Below, piece by piece: positions 42,432 through 52,160 of a stretch of DNA of 60,161 nt (its first letter is position 1; every line of letters starts with the position of its first letter). A program made the position numbers and the translations under genes. The notes under the pieces are model-generated. The model was not told the origin of the DNA. It ran no database searches and was given only the letters and a program-made list of their open reading frames with translations. The stretch is from Candidatus Sulfotelmatobacter sp. Lineage in GTDB: Bacteria > Acidobacteriota > Terriglobia > Terriglobales > Acidobacteriaceae. The DNA is taken from the NCBI GenBank assembly GCA_025462865.1, contig JAOAPI010000188.1, positions 1 to 60,161 on the forward strand. The letters run 5' to 3'.

Positions 42432-43736
42432 ATGGAGAAAGCTGACCGACTCCTACTTGAACCTGTTCGCAGCCATACCTCTGCGGTTGGTTGGCATGTC
42501 AGTTCGATTCTTTTCTGCCTCGCTCTGCTCATCCTTTTGTTAACACTTCTGGCGACAAGACTTCACACCATTGATCTCTCGTCACTGTCGCTGGGGATTG
42601 CCCTAGCAACGTTCTGCGTTGTCCTCCTCTTTCTTTCGCGCTCATTATTGCAGCTCCGCGAAGAGCAGCGACAGACCGCCGACGCTCTGGATACCACAGA
42701 AACTTCCTTGTTAGAAAGTGAAGAGCGCTTCCGGCAGATGGCCGATAATATTCAGGAAATCTTCTGGATGATTGACGCAGAAACCAGGAAGACGCTTTAC
42801 GTAAATCCCGCTTACGAAACGATAACTGGGCGCTCCCTGGCGGCACTCAAAGAAGACCCGCTTGCGTACGAAGAGATCATCCATTCTGAAGACCGTGACC
42901 ACGTGCTCCTCAAGCTTGAACAAGCCACGCGGACCGGACAATTCGACGAAAAGTTTCGCATTGTTTGGCCAGATGGTGAATCACGGTGGGTTTGGATGCA
43001 TGGGTTTCCAGTGCGCGATATCCAAGGCAGGATTAGGCGACTTGTGGGGACCGCCCTCGACATCACTAACCAGAAACAGGCGGAGGAAGAAGTCGTCCGA
43101 AACTTGTTTCTTGCCGAATCCGCGTGGGCCGAGGCGGACGCCATGCGAAAAGCCACCTTGGCGCTAACTCAAGATCTCCGAATGGACAACGTTCTCGATA
43201 CTTTGCTTCAATCTTTGCGAGATCTGGTGCCATATGAGTCTGCAAATATCTTCCTGCTCGAAACAGATTCCCGGTTGTTTGTCGCGCGGGAATTCCCACA
43301 TAACGACTCTGCCGTCCCGATTTCGAAAGATCCGGTGACCCTTGAAGCTGACGACTATCCGCTGATCAAGCGTGTGCTGAGAAGCCAAAACAGCGTTCTT
43401 GTCTCTGACACAAATGGAGACGAGGAATGGCGGATTTTCAAAAACGATTCGCAGCTGAGATCCTGGATTTGTGTTCCGCTCATCGCCTCGCACCGCACAG
43501 TGGGTCTGCTTTCGATGGGTCACACCATACCCGACACTCTTACCTCCGAGCACCTGCGCATTGCCGAGTTGCTCGCAATTCCAGCCGCCGCTGCGATTCA
43601 GAATGCCAGATTGTATGAACGCGCCGAGATATATGGTGAGGAGCTCGAAAAACGAATTTCAGATCTCCGCGAGGCGCAAATTGCACTCGCCAAAGTTAGC
43701 AAAAGTACAGACTTCCCCCCGAAACGTGTCAATTAG
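42432..43736 (+). CDS. Membrane PAS-GAF sensor lacking its output domain
   Basis: The 434-aa protein has two membrane helices (about 24-43 and 52-70) and a short coiled linker. A PAS domain with PAC motif follows at about 95-215 (ERFRQMADNIQEIFWMID, then RLVGTALDITNQKQAEEE), then a GAF domain at about 245-395 (DTLLQSLRDLVPYESANIFL, then WICVPLIASHRTVGLLSMGH). After a coiled segment (EKRISDLREAQIALAK) it stops at TAG 43736. In relatives this coiled segment leads into a histidine kinase core or another output domain, so the gene looks truncated. It could instead act through dimerisation with a partner. It sits between the defence island and the conjugation operon. Confidence 0.75.
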   Translation: MEKADRLLLEPVRSHTSAVGWHVSSILFCLALLILLLTLLATRLHTIDLSSLSLGIALATFCVVLLFLSRSLLQLREEQRQTADALDTTETSLLESEERFRQMADNIQEIFWMIDAETRKTLYVNPAYETITGRSLAALKEDPLAYEEIIHSEDRDHVLLKLEQATRTGQFDEKFRIVWPDGESRWVWMHGFPVRDIQGRIRRLVGTALDITNQKQAEEEVVRNLFLAESAWAEADAMRKATLALTQDLRMDNVLDTLLQSLRDLVPYESANIFLLETDSRLFVAREFPHNDSAVPISKDPVTLEADDYPLIKRVLRSQNSVLVSDTNGDEEWRIFKNDSQLRSWICVPLIASHRTVGLLSMGHTIPDTLTSEHLRIAELLAIPAAAAIQNARLYERAEIYGEELEKRISDLREAQIALAKVSKSTDFPPKRVN

Positions 43737-43982
43737 AAAGCCTCCCATTTCTTAAGTGGTTCCATCGGCAGACAGTCTGCCAGAAAACTTAGCTGTTCGG
43801 AATCGCGACCACATCTCAAAAACATCACCGCACAACCGCCCGCGTGGGGCAGCATAGCAACTCCTCTGGTCATCGTCTCATGCGGCCGCCTTCCCAGCCT
43901 GCTGCTCTGATCCGATAACCTCCGGCATTACCCGGTCTCAAGTTCCCGGTTAGTCCAAACGGCAATGAGACAGGAGCAACGT

Positions 43983-44783
43983 ATGAGTGCGCGCTCCAAT
44001 TGCTGCTGCCCTGTTTGCGAACTAGAACGTGCGCTTCTCGTCGAGCTCAATCGGCACCGCAACGAAAACGAATACCGGACTCTCACTTCGCAGAGTTCCA
44101 TCCTGTCTGCCTTTCCAACCTGTACCGACCTCTTGTCGCACTTGCGTGAATCTTATGCGACAGAGACCCACGTATCGGGATCGGATACGATTTTGGGCGA
44201 ATTGCTGCGTATAAGCGTTAATCCACAATCAGAGATAGGACGCCATCTTTTACTGTTGATCCTTATGCCCGCGATTCACAGGACAAGTAGCCAGATCACC
44301 GCGGGTTTTCCCTCACTCATGCGCGATGACATCGCACAGCACCTCGTGACTGCCGTGTTGGGCATTATTTCTTCGCCAACGATGCGCACACAAACGTCTC
44401 ACTTTGCCTTCACTATCACCCGCGCGATGCGAAGAAGCGCATTCCGTTGGGCGGTGCGCGAGGCCGACCTCGCCTTGGCGGCAAACGGGGAAGAAACCGT
44501 CCTGCGGGATCTGTCTGTGGATGCAGGCGCGAGCTTCGAGCCTAAGATTCTCCTGAGCGAGTTCCTGACCCGATGCGTTTCCTCTGGCCTTCTGAGCCCC
44601 GTGGAACACGAGCTCTTGGTTTTGTTCAAAATTCGAGGGGTCTCCTCGGAGGTCTTGGCTGCGCGGCAAAACGTTTCTGACGTAGCGTTTCGGCACCGCA
44701 TGCAGCGGGTAATTGAGAAACTGCGGCGAGCGGCACGAGCACCTTCGATGACGAGGCAGCGGACTGACGATGCCGTCGCCTAG
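43983..44783 (+). CDS. Sigma-factor-like regulator upstream of the conjugation operon
   Basis: This 266-aa protein begins with a Cys-rich start (SNCCCPVCELERALL). The middle (about 75-165) is helical and resembles a degenerate sigma region 2. A C-terminal helix-turn-helix follows (LSPVEHELLVLFKIRGVSSE, then VLAARQNVSDVAFRHRMQRV), like sigma region 4. The ATG at 43983 has AGGAG six bases upstream, better than the ATG at 43965. It is the last gene before the pilin gene, with 274 bases between that show no coding content, so it may control transfer genes. The region 2 identification is weak, so it may be a plain HTH regulator. Confidence 0.5.
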   Translation: MSARSNCCCPVCELERALLVELNRHRNENEYRTLTSQSSILSAFPTCTDLLSHLRESYATETHVSGSDTILGELLRISVNPQSEIGRHLLLLILMPAIHRTSSQITAGFPSLMRDDIAQHLVTAVLGIISSPTMRTQTSHFAFTITRAMRRSAFRWAVREADLALAANGEETVLRDLSVDAGASFEPKILLSEFLTRCVSSGLLSPVEHELLVLFKIRGVSSEVLAARQNVSDVAFRHRMQRVIEKLRRAARAPSMTRQRTDDAVA

Positions 44784-45057
44784 CTATCCATAGATGGCGT
44801 ACAAGAAATTTGTTTCTCACCGCGGTCTGTTTTCTATCTTCTCGACAGATTAGGTAAGAGAAGCAGCTCTCGCCGGCTTCGTAAGTGGACAGATGATCTC
44901 GGGAAGCGGCCTTGTGACTGAAGCTCTCGCTTCGTGGTTCTTGTGATGAAAGCTCCCAGAAACTAGCGCGCACAGTTGCCCATTCCCCGAATCGTTGAAT
45001 CCTAGGCAAGCCGGCGAGAACCCTCATTCTTCCTTGTTTATCGGAGGTCTCTTCGTT

Positions 45058-45390
45058 ATGCGCAACTCCCGCTTGAAACAGTGTTCTCGCACGATCGTCG
45101 GCAAACAGAGAGCAGTTCGAAACGGTGCGCTCACCGTGGCAACGTGTTTGGCTCTCGCTGACGAAGTCTTCGCCCAAACGGGCACGAGCCCGTGGACTCA
45201 GGCTGTCCAGGCGCTGCAAACGGCCTTCACCGGACCCATTGCCACCGGTCTCGCTTTAGTGTCCATCGTGGTTGGGGGACTTATGTTTGCCTTTGGCGAA
45301 GGCGCGGCCAAGCGCACCTTGTCCGGCGTGATATTTGGCGTGGGGATGGCCGTGGGTGCCGTCAATTTCATGTCTTGGCTCTTTCCTTAA
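45058..45390 (+). CDS. virB2: TrbC/VirB2 family conjugative pilin
   Basis: The 110-aa protein has a long basic N-terminus, a signal region ending near VFAQTG and two hydrophobic helices: FTGPIATGLALVSIVVGGLM and LSGVIFGVGMAVGAVNFM. They are joined by a short basic loop (GEGAAKRT), the hallmark of VirB2/TrbC pilins. The ATG at 45058 follows GGAGG by 11 bases and is preferred to an upstream in-frame ATG at 44995. It is the first gene of the type IV secretion operon. After processing it would form the pilus. Confidence 0.85.
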   Translation: MRNSRLKQCSRTIVGKQRAVRNGALTVATCLALADEVFAQTGTSPWTQAVQALQTAFTGPIATGLALVSIVVGGLMFAFGEGAAKRTLSGVIFGVGMAVGAVNFMSWLFP

Positions 45391-45427
45391 ATCACGCAGT
45401 TCAGTTTTACGAAAGGTTTAGCAAATT

Positions 45428-45721
45428 ATGCCGCGCAGGCTCAATCCCGTTTTCCGTTCGCTGAATGCTCCACTGACCCTCATGGGAGCGGAGAGAAAAC
45501 TCTTCTTCTTCGCCATGATGATGGGCGCAGCTGTTTTTAACCTGCTGCACACGCTGTTCGGCGGGCTGCTGATTTTTGGCCTGCTTTACTACTTCGCCCG
45601 CTGGGCCACCAAGACGGATCCGCAGATCCTGCGGTTTCTGCTCAATTCCGCGAAGACCCGTACCCAATACGATCCCATGAAATTCGCTCCTGTCCGATTC
45701 CGGAAGATGCACCATGCTTAG
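45428..45721 (+). CDS. virB3: VirB3/TrbD family type IV secretion protein
   Basis: The 97-aa protein has a short N-terminal cytoplasmic segment (RRLNPVFRSLNAPLTLMGAE) and a hydrophobic hairpin (FFFAMMMGAAVFNLL, LFGGLLIFGLLYYFARWA), then a basic tail. This is the usual VirB3 plan. It is encoded between the pilin and VirB4, which it overlaps by eight bases, matching the conserved B2-B3-B4 order. VirB3 sits in the inner membrane and works with VirB4. Confidence 0.8.
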   Translation: MPRRLNPVFRSLNAPLTLMGAERKLFFFAMMMGAAVFNLLHTLFGGLLIFGLLYYFARWATKTDPQILRFLLNSAKTRTQYDPMKFAPVRFRKMHHA

Positions 45722-48203
45722 ACTTGCGCGCGCTCTCACGCCTTATCGCGAATCCGGCTCCTTGAACGAGCACATCAATCTCTTTGGGTTCATTGACGAG
45801 CACACGTTCTTAACCAAAAGTGGCGATGTGGGAATGGTGTTGGCGGTTCGAGGGGTCGACTACGAATGTCTCGATGCATCCGGAATTGATAACTGCACGA
45901 AGCGGCTGGAGGCCGCCCTGAAACTCTTTGACGGTCGATGCCGCATCTATCAATATCTGTTCAAGCGCAATGCTCCAGAGCTCCCGCATCGTGCGTATTC
46001 CAATCCAATCGTCTCCGCTGCCATAAATAATCGGATTACTTACTTGAAAGGAAAGGCGGAGAGCCTTTATGCGCTGGCCATCTACTTTGTGGTCATTTTT
46101 GAGAACTCCCCGGCAAACAAAGCTCTCCTCCGTACGTTCGCCAAATCGGGCCCCCAAAAACGGCGAGCATGGCGTGAACTGAAAGCGGCATTGTCAAACC
46201 GAAAACAGGCTTTCCTGTTAGGCGATGAGATTCACCGTGCTCAGGCCGCTCTCAGTCAAAAGATTTCTAGCTTCATCCTGCAGGTCAATGACTTCCTGCC
46301 GGTCGAACTTCTGGGCAAACGGGAGGCATTCCGGTTCCTAAAGCAAGTTCTGAACTTCGCACCTCACAAACTAGAATTCGCCCAGCTCAAACACGACACA
46401 TTCCTCGATTACTACCTCTGCGAATCTCAGCTCGAATGCCATCGCGGCTTCCTGCGTATCGACGATTTCTACGTGAAAGTGCTCACGCTAAAGGAACCGT
46501 CAGGGCAGAGCTTTCCCCTCATGTTTCAGAAGCTGCTGGAAGTCCGAGCGAATTTTTTCATTGTGACGGAGTGGAAGAAAGAGGAGCCGGACAAGACGAG
46601 GGCGCGAATTCATTCCCGCCGACGACATTTCCACAACACTAAACGTTCACTCATCAGCTATATGAACACCTCGGACACGCCGGCTTCCGTTCAAGACATC
46701 CTCGTCGATGACTCGAAGGAAGCGCAGATCCAAAGCCTCGGCCAGGCGCTGAAGGAGTTGGAAGTCAATGGCAACTATTTTGGAGAGTTTTCCTTGACCG
46801 TAGTCACGTACGATCTTGACTTAACCAAGGTTGAAGCCGCTTGCGCTGAATTCTATAAAGTATTCAGTGTTCACGACGCCCAACTGTACGACGAACGCTG
46901 CAACCTGCTGAATGCCTATCTGGCTACCGTGCCGGGCAACTCCGCTTTCAATCTGCGGAGGCTCTACCTTACAAGCGCCAATTACGCCGACTACTCATTC
47001 TTATTTACTCTCCATGCCGGTGAATCCGAGAACCTTCACCTGAAACAGGAATATCTGGCGGTGCTTGAAACCAGCCATCAAACTCCCTATTTCCTGAACC
47101 TGCATCATCGCGACATTGCGCATACCGTGATTCTCGGCCGCACCGGCTCAGGGAAATCCTTTTTACTGAATTTTCTGATCACCAATCTGCAAAAGTACGA
47201 GCCCTACACCTTCATCTTCGATCTGGGTGGAAGCTTCGGGAGCCTGACCCGCCTGTTCCAGGGCTCCTATCTCCGAGTTGGGCTTGAATCCCACGACTTC
47301 AAGATCAATCCATTTGCGTTACCACCATCGAAACGCAATCTGGATTTTCTCAGCGTGTTCGTTAGGGTACTGGCCGAGTCCCAGGGCGCGGAAGGTATCA
47401 GCAGCATGCAGGAGCGCGAACTATTCGAGCAGATTCAGAATCTCTATGAGCTCGACGACCCGGCGCTCCACACGCTTAGCACTCTCGGCAACACTTTGCG
47501 CCGTGGCCTGGACAACCGGCTGCATAAGTGGAAACAAGGCGGACAATTTGGATTTCTGTTCGACAACCCCGAGGACAACATCAGCTTCTCGCGATTTCAA
47601 TGTTTTGATTTTCAGGGTATGCGGGAATACCCGCAGCTGTTAGAACCCCTGCTGTTCTACGTGCTGCACCGCGCCGACGCCATCATCCGCGACCCGGAAA
47701 TCAGCCACGTCTTTAAGGCTTTCTTCATTGACGAGGCTTGGGTGTTCCTCAAGAACCCGAGCGTCCGCTCCTACATCATCGAAGCGTTGAAGACCTGGCG
47801 AAAGCACAATGCCGCTCTGGTGCTTTCCACCCAGTCCCTCGATGAATTACGCAAATCGGAGATTCTCGACGTAATTCTCGAAAGCTGCGTCACTAAGATT
47901 TTCCTGGCCAACCCCGACATGGACCGCGAGCTGTATCAGCGCCAATTCCATCTCAATGACCACGAGATCGAACTGATTACCGGCCTGGTCCCCAAGCAGC
48001 AAATGCTGATCAAGACTCCCGACACTTCCAAAGTTGCCAACCTCAACGTGGATGCCAGGAGCTATTGGCTCTACACCAACGATCCCTTTGACAACCGCCA
48101 ACGCGACGACGCGTTCGCTGCGTATGGCTTCGAGAAAGGACTCGAAGTTCTGGCGAGTTCACGCTCGGTTTCGAAGGATATCCGCACACTTTCAGGAGAC
48201 TAA
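45714..48203 (+). CDS. virB4: VirB4/TrbE family conjugation ATPase
   Basis: The 829-aa ATPase has an N-terminal CagE/TrbE-type domain (about 1-430) and a C-terminal motor domain. The latter has Walker A GRTGSGKS at 475-482, Walker B AFFIDEAWVFLKN and the later VLSTQSLDEL. The full length and intact motifs suggest a working protein. VirB4 powers pilus biogenesis and substrate transfer at the inner membrane. It begins inside the virB3 end and stops two bases before the next gene, so the operon is compact. Confidence 0.92.
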   Translation: MLRLARALTPYRESGSLNEHINLFGFIDEHTFLTKSGDVGMVLAVRGVDYECLDASGIDNCTKRLEAALKLFDGRCRIYQYLFKRNAPELPHRAYSNPIVSAAINNRITYLKGKAESLYALAIYFVVIFENSPANKALLRTFAKSGPQKRRAWRELKAALSNRKQAFLLGDEIHRAQAALSQKISSFILQVNDFLPVELLGKREAFRFLKQVLNFAPHKLEFAQLKHDTFLDYYLCESQLECHRGFLRIDDFYVKVLTLKEPSGQSFPLMFQKLLEVRANFFIVTEWKKEEPDKTRARIHSRRRHFHNTKRSLISYMNTSDTPASVQDILVDDSKEAQIQSLGQALKELEVNGNYFGEFSLTVVTYDLDLTKVEAACAEFYKVFSVHDAQLYDERCNLLNAYLATVPGNSAFNLRRLYLTSANYADYSFLFTLHAGESENLHLKQEYLAVLETSHQTPYFLNLHHRDIAHTVILGRTGSGKSFLLNFLITNLQKYEPYTFIFDLGGSFGSLTRLFQGSYLRVGLESHDFKINPFALPPSKRNLDFLSVFVRVLAESQGAEGISSMQERELFEQIQNLYELDDPALHTLSTLGNTLRRGLDNRLHKWKQGGQFGFLFDNPEDNISFSRFQCFDFQGMREYPQLLEPLLFYVLHRADAIIRDPEISHVFKAFFIDEAWVFLKNPSVRSYIIEALKTWRKHNAALVLSTQSLDELRKSEILDVILESCVTKIFLANPDMDRELYQRQFHLNDHEIELITGLVPKQQMLIKTPDTSKVANLNVDARSYWLYTNDPFDNRQRDDAFAAYGFEKGLEVLASSRSVSKDIRTLSGD

Positions 48204-48205
48204 CC

Positions 48206-49015
48206 ATGAAATCACTCATTCACCGCGGGCTCTGCGTACTCATCTTACTTTGTCCTCTCGTGCCGCTTCACGCTCAGGAGGCAGCTCGGACTGTCAAATA
48301 CTCCGAGACCGACATCATTCCGATCCGCGCAAAAGTACGCTTTTCCACCCTCATCGTTCTCCCCGCGGACGAAGAAATTCTCGACTTCACCACTGGCGAC
48401 AAGGATTTCTGGATCATCAACGGCACCCACAATTTGTGCTATTTGCATCCCGCGCAAACCGGTATCCGCAGCAACATGAATCTGGTGACCGCCAGCGGCC
48501 ATGTGTATTCCTTCCTGCTCACCGAAATCAGCAAAGAATCGGATGGCGAACCAGATCTGAAGGTTTTCGTCACATCCAATGATCAGTCCAGCGTTGCCGG
48601 AAACCTAAAGCCAGCCAGGTATATTCGCGCCAGCGAAGTCGAAGCTTACAAAGAAGAAGTGACGCAGCTCCGCAATCAGGTCACACAGGATTCGCAGCGA
48701 GCGCAGGCCCAAGCAACCAGGCAGGTGGATGAGTTCAAACGAAACTATCCGACCAAGCTCCAATTCGACTACAAAATTGACAAAAAGGCGCAGCTTGCTC
48801 CGTTCTTGGTTTCCGCCATCTACCACGACGACAGTTTTACCTACCTCAAGTCCGCCGCGCGCGAGAAGCCCACGATTTACGAGATCAAGGACAAGAAGCC
48901 GAACCTCGTCAACTTCAGTCTGGAAGACGGCGTCTACGTTGTTCCCAAGATCATCGACAGTGGCTATTTGGTCGTTGGCAAGAAGCGCGTGACCTTCAAC
49001 CGCCGCGGCAACTGA
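48206..49015 (+). CDS. virB9: TrbG/VirB9 family conjugation protein
   Basis: The 269-aa protein has a signal peptide (LCVLILLCPLVPLHAQ). A periplasmic N-terminal part contains RTVKYSETDIIPIRAKVRFS and ILDFTTGDKDFWIINGTHN, typical of TrbG/VirB9. A helical linker (EEVTQLRNQVTQDSQRAQAQ) leads to a C-terminal domain with PFLVSAIYHDDSFTYLKSA and DGVYVVPKIIDSGYLVVG. It forms the outer-membrane core complex with VirB10 and normally a VirB7 lipoprotein, for which no gene is seen. Confidence 0.85.
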   Translation: MKSLIHRGLCVLILLCPLVPLHAQEAARTVKYSETDIIPIRAKVRFSTLIVLPADEEILDFTTGDKDFWIINGTHNLCYLHPAQTGIRSNMNLVTASGHVYSFLLTEISKESDGEPDLKVFVTSNDQSSVAGNLKPARYIRASEVEAYKEEVTQLRNQVTQDSQRAQAQATRQVDEFKRNYPTKLQFDYKIDKKAQLAPFLVSAIYHDDSFTYLKSAAREKPTIYEIKDKKPNLVNFSLEDGVYVVPKIIDSGYLVVGKKRVTFNRRGN

Positions 49016-49038
49016 CCACGATTTCGAGGTGAGCTCCC

Positions 49039-50454
49039 ATGGACCAAGCTATCAAAGACAAGGCTCCGAAACCGGCAGGCCTGGTTCCCAAGAACCTTCA
49101 GGCCTTGATCATCGTCGGTTTGGCGCTGCTGATGGTGACCATCATGGCGGTCACCGGCCACAAACGGCCGGCGCCGCCAAGCACAGCGGCAGCGCCTTCA
49201 CTGCCAAATCTCATTCCCGTGAACTCCCAGAAGGTCACTGATTTCCAGAAAAATATTGAGCAAACCCAACGCGAATCCGCTCCGCAAGTAGAGGCAGCAT
49301 TGCTTCAGCAACAGAGGCAGTTGGCATCGCAGGCGGCACGGCCGGCCCAGCCTTTCCCGTCCAGCCCTTACGGGACCCCGGTCACCGCCTCCGATCCCAG
49401 TGGCGCATACCCGCCCGGTGCCTACGCGGCCACGCTGCCTCAAACTGCGGAGAATCAGGCTCCGTCCGACCTGATTCGGGATGAACAGAAAAAACGCGCA
49501 TACGTTTCCTTGTTCTCGGATAATGTGGCGCTGACATACCGGAAGGAACTGCGAAACGAAGCCCGTTCGGCAGTGTCCAGCCCGGCAATCAATGGACAAG
49601 CTCCGCGCGTAGCCGCGTCGCCTGAAGCCTTCGGTATGCAAGACCCGCTGGCGACGCAAGCAAGTGCGGAGTTCGCGCGCGAAAGTCAACTGCTGGCCCA
49701 GGCGCAACAGGCAGCTCTCATGTCGCAATCGCCAGTCCCTAGCGGCACCCAGGCCTCGTCGAAGGCGACCGTGCCGCGAGCCATTCTTGACCAAAACCAG
49801 TCCGAGTCTTCTAAATCCAACCCGCCTGTCGAAGCGGAGAGGTCAGCGTTGCCCGCGTCTCATGACGGAAAAGACTACGTGCTGTTCGAAGGCACCGTCC
49901 TCGAAGCCTTGCTGATCAACCGGCTGGACGGAACGTTCGCCGGACCCGTCAGCTGCCTGCTCTCTAGCAACGTCTATTCCCACGACCGTAAACACCTGCT
50001 TATTCCTGCGGGCAGTAAGATCCTCGGAGAAGCCAGCAAGGTTGATACCTTAGGCCAGGCACGCCTCGCGGTCGCATTTCATCGGCTCATCATGCCCGAT
50101 GGCTACGCGGTCAATCTTGACCAGTTCAAAGGGCTCGATCAGCAGGGTGCGACAGCCCTCAGCGATAAGGTCAACAACCACTACGCGAAAATATTTGGAG
50201 CTTCGGTTGCCATCGGTGTCCTGGGCGGCGTAGCCCAGCTGGGCACCGGAAGTGTGCTCAACGCGGATTCTTCCGACCGCATCCGTGAAGGGTTCGGCGT
50301 CGGCATGGCCAATGCCGGAGAACACATTCTCGATCGTTTCCTCAACATCCTTCCCACCGTAACCATCCGCGAAGGTACGCGGATAAAGATCTTTCTGTCC
50401 AACGACCTTCTGCTGCCCGACTACAACACCCACACCATGCCGTCCAACCTCTGA
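49039..50454 (+). CDS. virB10: TrbI/VirB10 family conjugation protein
   Basis: The 471-aa protein has a short cytoplasmic start, one membrane helix (ALIIVGLALLMVTIMAV, about residues 27-43) and a Pro/Gln/Ala-rich periplasmic section. The conserved TrbI domain follows, with LFEGTVLEALLINRLDGTFA, HLLIPAGSKILGEA and AKIFGASVAIGVLGGVAQLG, the last forming the outer-membrane helix region. It spans the envelope and links the motor ATPases to the outer pore. It follows virB9 after 23 bases. Length and domains are complete. Confidence 0.88.
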   Translation: MDQAIKDKAPKPAGLVPKNLQALIIVGLALLMVTIMAVTGHKRPAPPSTAAAPSLPNLIPVNSQKVTDFQKNIEQTQRESAPQVEAALLQQQRQLASQAARPAQPFPSSPYGTPVTASDPSGAYPPGAYAATLPQTAENQAPSDLIRDEQKKRAYVSLFSDNVALTYRKELRNEARSAVSSPAINGQAPRVAASPEAFGMQDPLATQASAEFARESQLLAQAQQAALMSQSPVPSGTQASSKATVPRAILDQNQSESSKSNPPVEAERSALPASHDGKDYVLFEGTVLEALLINRLDGTFAGPVSCLLSSNVYSHDRKHLLIPAGSKILGEASKVDTLGQARLAVAFHRLIMPDGYAVNLDQFKGLDQQGATALSDKVNNHYAKIFGASVAIGVLGGVAQLGTGSVLNADSSDRIREGFGVGMANAGEHILDRFLNILPTVTIREGTRIKIFLSNDLLLPDYNTHTMPSNL

Positions 50455-50473
50455 ACCGCAAGGAGACGAAATT

Positions 50474-51301
50474 ATGAAAAAACTTTTGCCCATCGCGCTC
50501 ATTACCTTCGCAATGGCACTCGCTCCCAACCGGGCACACGCCCAGTTCGGCTTTAGCGTTGTCTACGACCCGACCAACTACACGAATGCTGTGCTGCGCT
50601 ATGCGCAATTGGTGCAGCAATTGAGTCAGTTGCGCGCGACCTACAGCCAGATCCTCAACCAATACAACCTGGCGCTGCAAATGTCCCGCAACGTTCCCAA
50701 TATGGCCATCCGCTACGCCACCACGTGGGCGCCATGGAGGTACGCGAACGCTCAGGACGCTTATGGCAATACCACCCCGTGGATCAACGGCGTCAACTCG
50801 GGAGTCCTGCCCACCGTAGTCGGTGGATATCAGAGGGCCACGAACACTTTTGTGCCCTACACTCCAACGCTGCTGTCCTCGATGCCGCCCAACGAGGTCC
50901 AACGCGTGCAGTCCGATGCCGCCACCGTCGAACTCGTTGACGGCGCGGCTCAGAGCGCGATGCAAATGATCGGGACCATCCGAGCCAATGCGTTAAGCAC
51001 AACCCAGACGATCAGCAACATTCAGAATGACTCTCTCTCGAATACCCCGAACCTCAACAGCGAAGTCTCTGTTTTGAACAAGGTGAATGCCACGAACGTC
51101 TTGGCTCTCGAGAACGCTCAGGACACTAACAAGCTGCTGGTCTCCCTCCTCGAACAGCAGACCATTCTAGCCAAGCAAGCCCGCGATTCCGCCACCAACA
51201 TCACGAACGCCGATATCAGCCGCCGCTTGAACAGCACCGGCTTTGGCCAGCAGCTCGCCGGAGGCATCGGCCAAACTCTCAACAACTATCGCCTGCCCTA
51301 A
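50474..51301 (+). CDS. trbJ: TrbJ/VirB5 family conjugation protein
   Basis: The 275-aa protein has a signal peptide (LPIALITFAMALAPNRAHAQ). A helical periplasmic region follows, beginning FSVVYDPTNYTNAVLRYAQL and LRATYSQILNQYNLALQM, the typical TrbJ start. The later part has the coiled TNKLLVSLLEQQTILAKQA. TrbJ/VirB5 proteins contribute to the pilus tip and mating-pair formation. AAGGAG lies before the ATG. It follows virB10 and precedes the trbL gene, as in Trb operons. Confidence 0.82.
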   Translation: MKKLLPIALITFAMALAPNRAHAQFGFSVVYDPTNYTNAVLRYAQLVQQLSQLRATYSQILNQYNLALQMSRNVPNMAIRYATTWAPWRYANAQDAYGNTTPWINGVNSGVLPTVVGGYQRATNTFVPYTPTLLSSMPPNEVQRVQSDAATVELVDGAAQSAMQMIGTIRANALSTTQTISNIQNDSLSNTPNLNSEVSVLNKVNATNVLALENAQDTNKLLVSLLEQQTILAKQARDSATNITNADISRRLNSTGFGQQLAGGIGQTLNNYRLP

Positions 51302-51335
51302 CCCCTACCGCCGACAGGAGGAGAGGAACATCCCT

Positions 51336-52160
51336 ATGGGTCAGCTGAACTCCATCACCGGCTTCATCACGCAGCTGCTCACTCAGCACATTGGCCAATT
51401 CGCGTTTCTCGGCCAAGGCATGTTCCTTTCCTTCGCCACCATCATGATCGTCTGGTTTGGCGCCAAAGCCGCTCTCAGCTCCGCTGATAGCGGCGGAGGA
51501 TTTCAGTTCGGCAACTTTGCGGGATTAGTGATGATGATCGCGTTCGGCTTTGCCATGACCCAGTATTATGCCACTCCCATTCCCGGATTCGGGCGCAGCT
51601 TTTACCACCTCATCATTGACCAGACCTCCTATCTCAGCAATCTCATTGCAGGCACACAGTTGCAGAATGCCTCCAATGCAATCAGCCAATACGAGGGCCA
51701 AATTCAGTCACCCGGACTGACCGATTTCTCGGGCAGCATCGCTTACATCATTGATCTGGCCATCCTGGCGCTGTGGGAGGCCGTGGCCATCATCATCACT
51801 GCCTATGGATTCGTTGCCCAGGCGATTTGCATTCTCATCGGACCGGTCTTCATACCTTTTTTCATTGTGCCCAAGCTCGAATGGCTCTTTTGGGGCTGGC
51901 TCAAGTGCTTCATGCAATACGCCTTCTACCAAGTCATCGCCGCCGCAACCATGTTCGTGATGGGCAACCTTGTCATTTTCGTTCTCACTCAGCCTCCATT
52001 CTTGCCCATTCCCGATCCGGCGAGCCTACTCACTCTGTTGATCGTTGTTTTTCTCGGCGGCGTCTACGCGCTGCTTAAAGTCCCAGCTCTCACCAGTCAC
52101 ATCTTCAGCGGCATGTCCGGGCTCTCTTCCGGAGCCGTCATCGAGTACTTCTTGTCATGA
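51336..52160 (+). CDS. trbL: TrbL/VirB6 family polytopic conjugation protein
   Basis: The 274-aa product has several long hydrophobic segments, including FAGLVMMIAFGFAMTQYYAT, IAYIIDLAILALWEAVAIII and FYQVIAAATMFVMGNLVIFV, and a Gly/Ser-rich end. This is the TrbL/VirB6 pattern of the inner-membrane channel. The ATG at 51336 follows AGGAGGAGAGG and is preferred to a frame that overlaps trbJ. It overlaps the virB8 gene by four bases. Confidence 0.82.
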   Translation: MGQLNSITGFITQLLTQHIGQFAFLGQGMFLSFATIMIVWFGAKAALSSADSGGGFQFGNFAGLVMMIAFGFAMTQYYATPIPGFGRSFYHLIIDQTSYLSNLIAGTQLQNASNAISQYEGQIQSPGLTDFSGSIAYIIDLAILALWEAVAIIITAYGFVAQAICILIGPVFIPFFIVPKLEWLFWGWLKCFMQYAFYQVIAAATMFVMGNLVIFVLTQPPFLPIPDPASLLTLLIVVFLGGVYALLKVPALTSHIFSGMSGLSSGAVIEYFLS

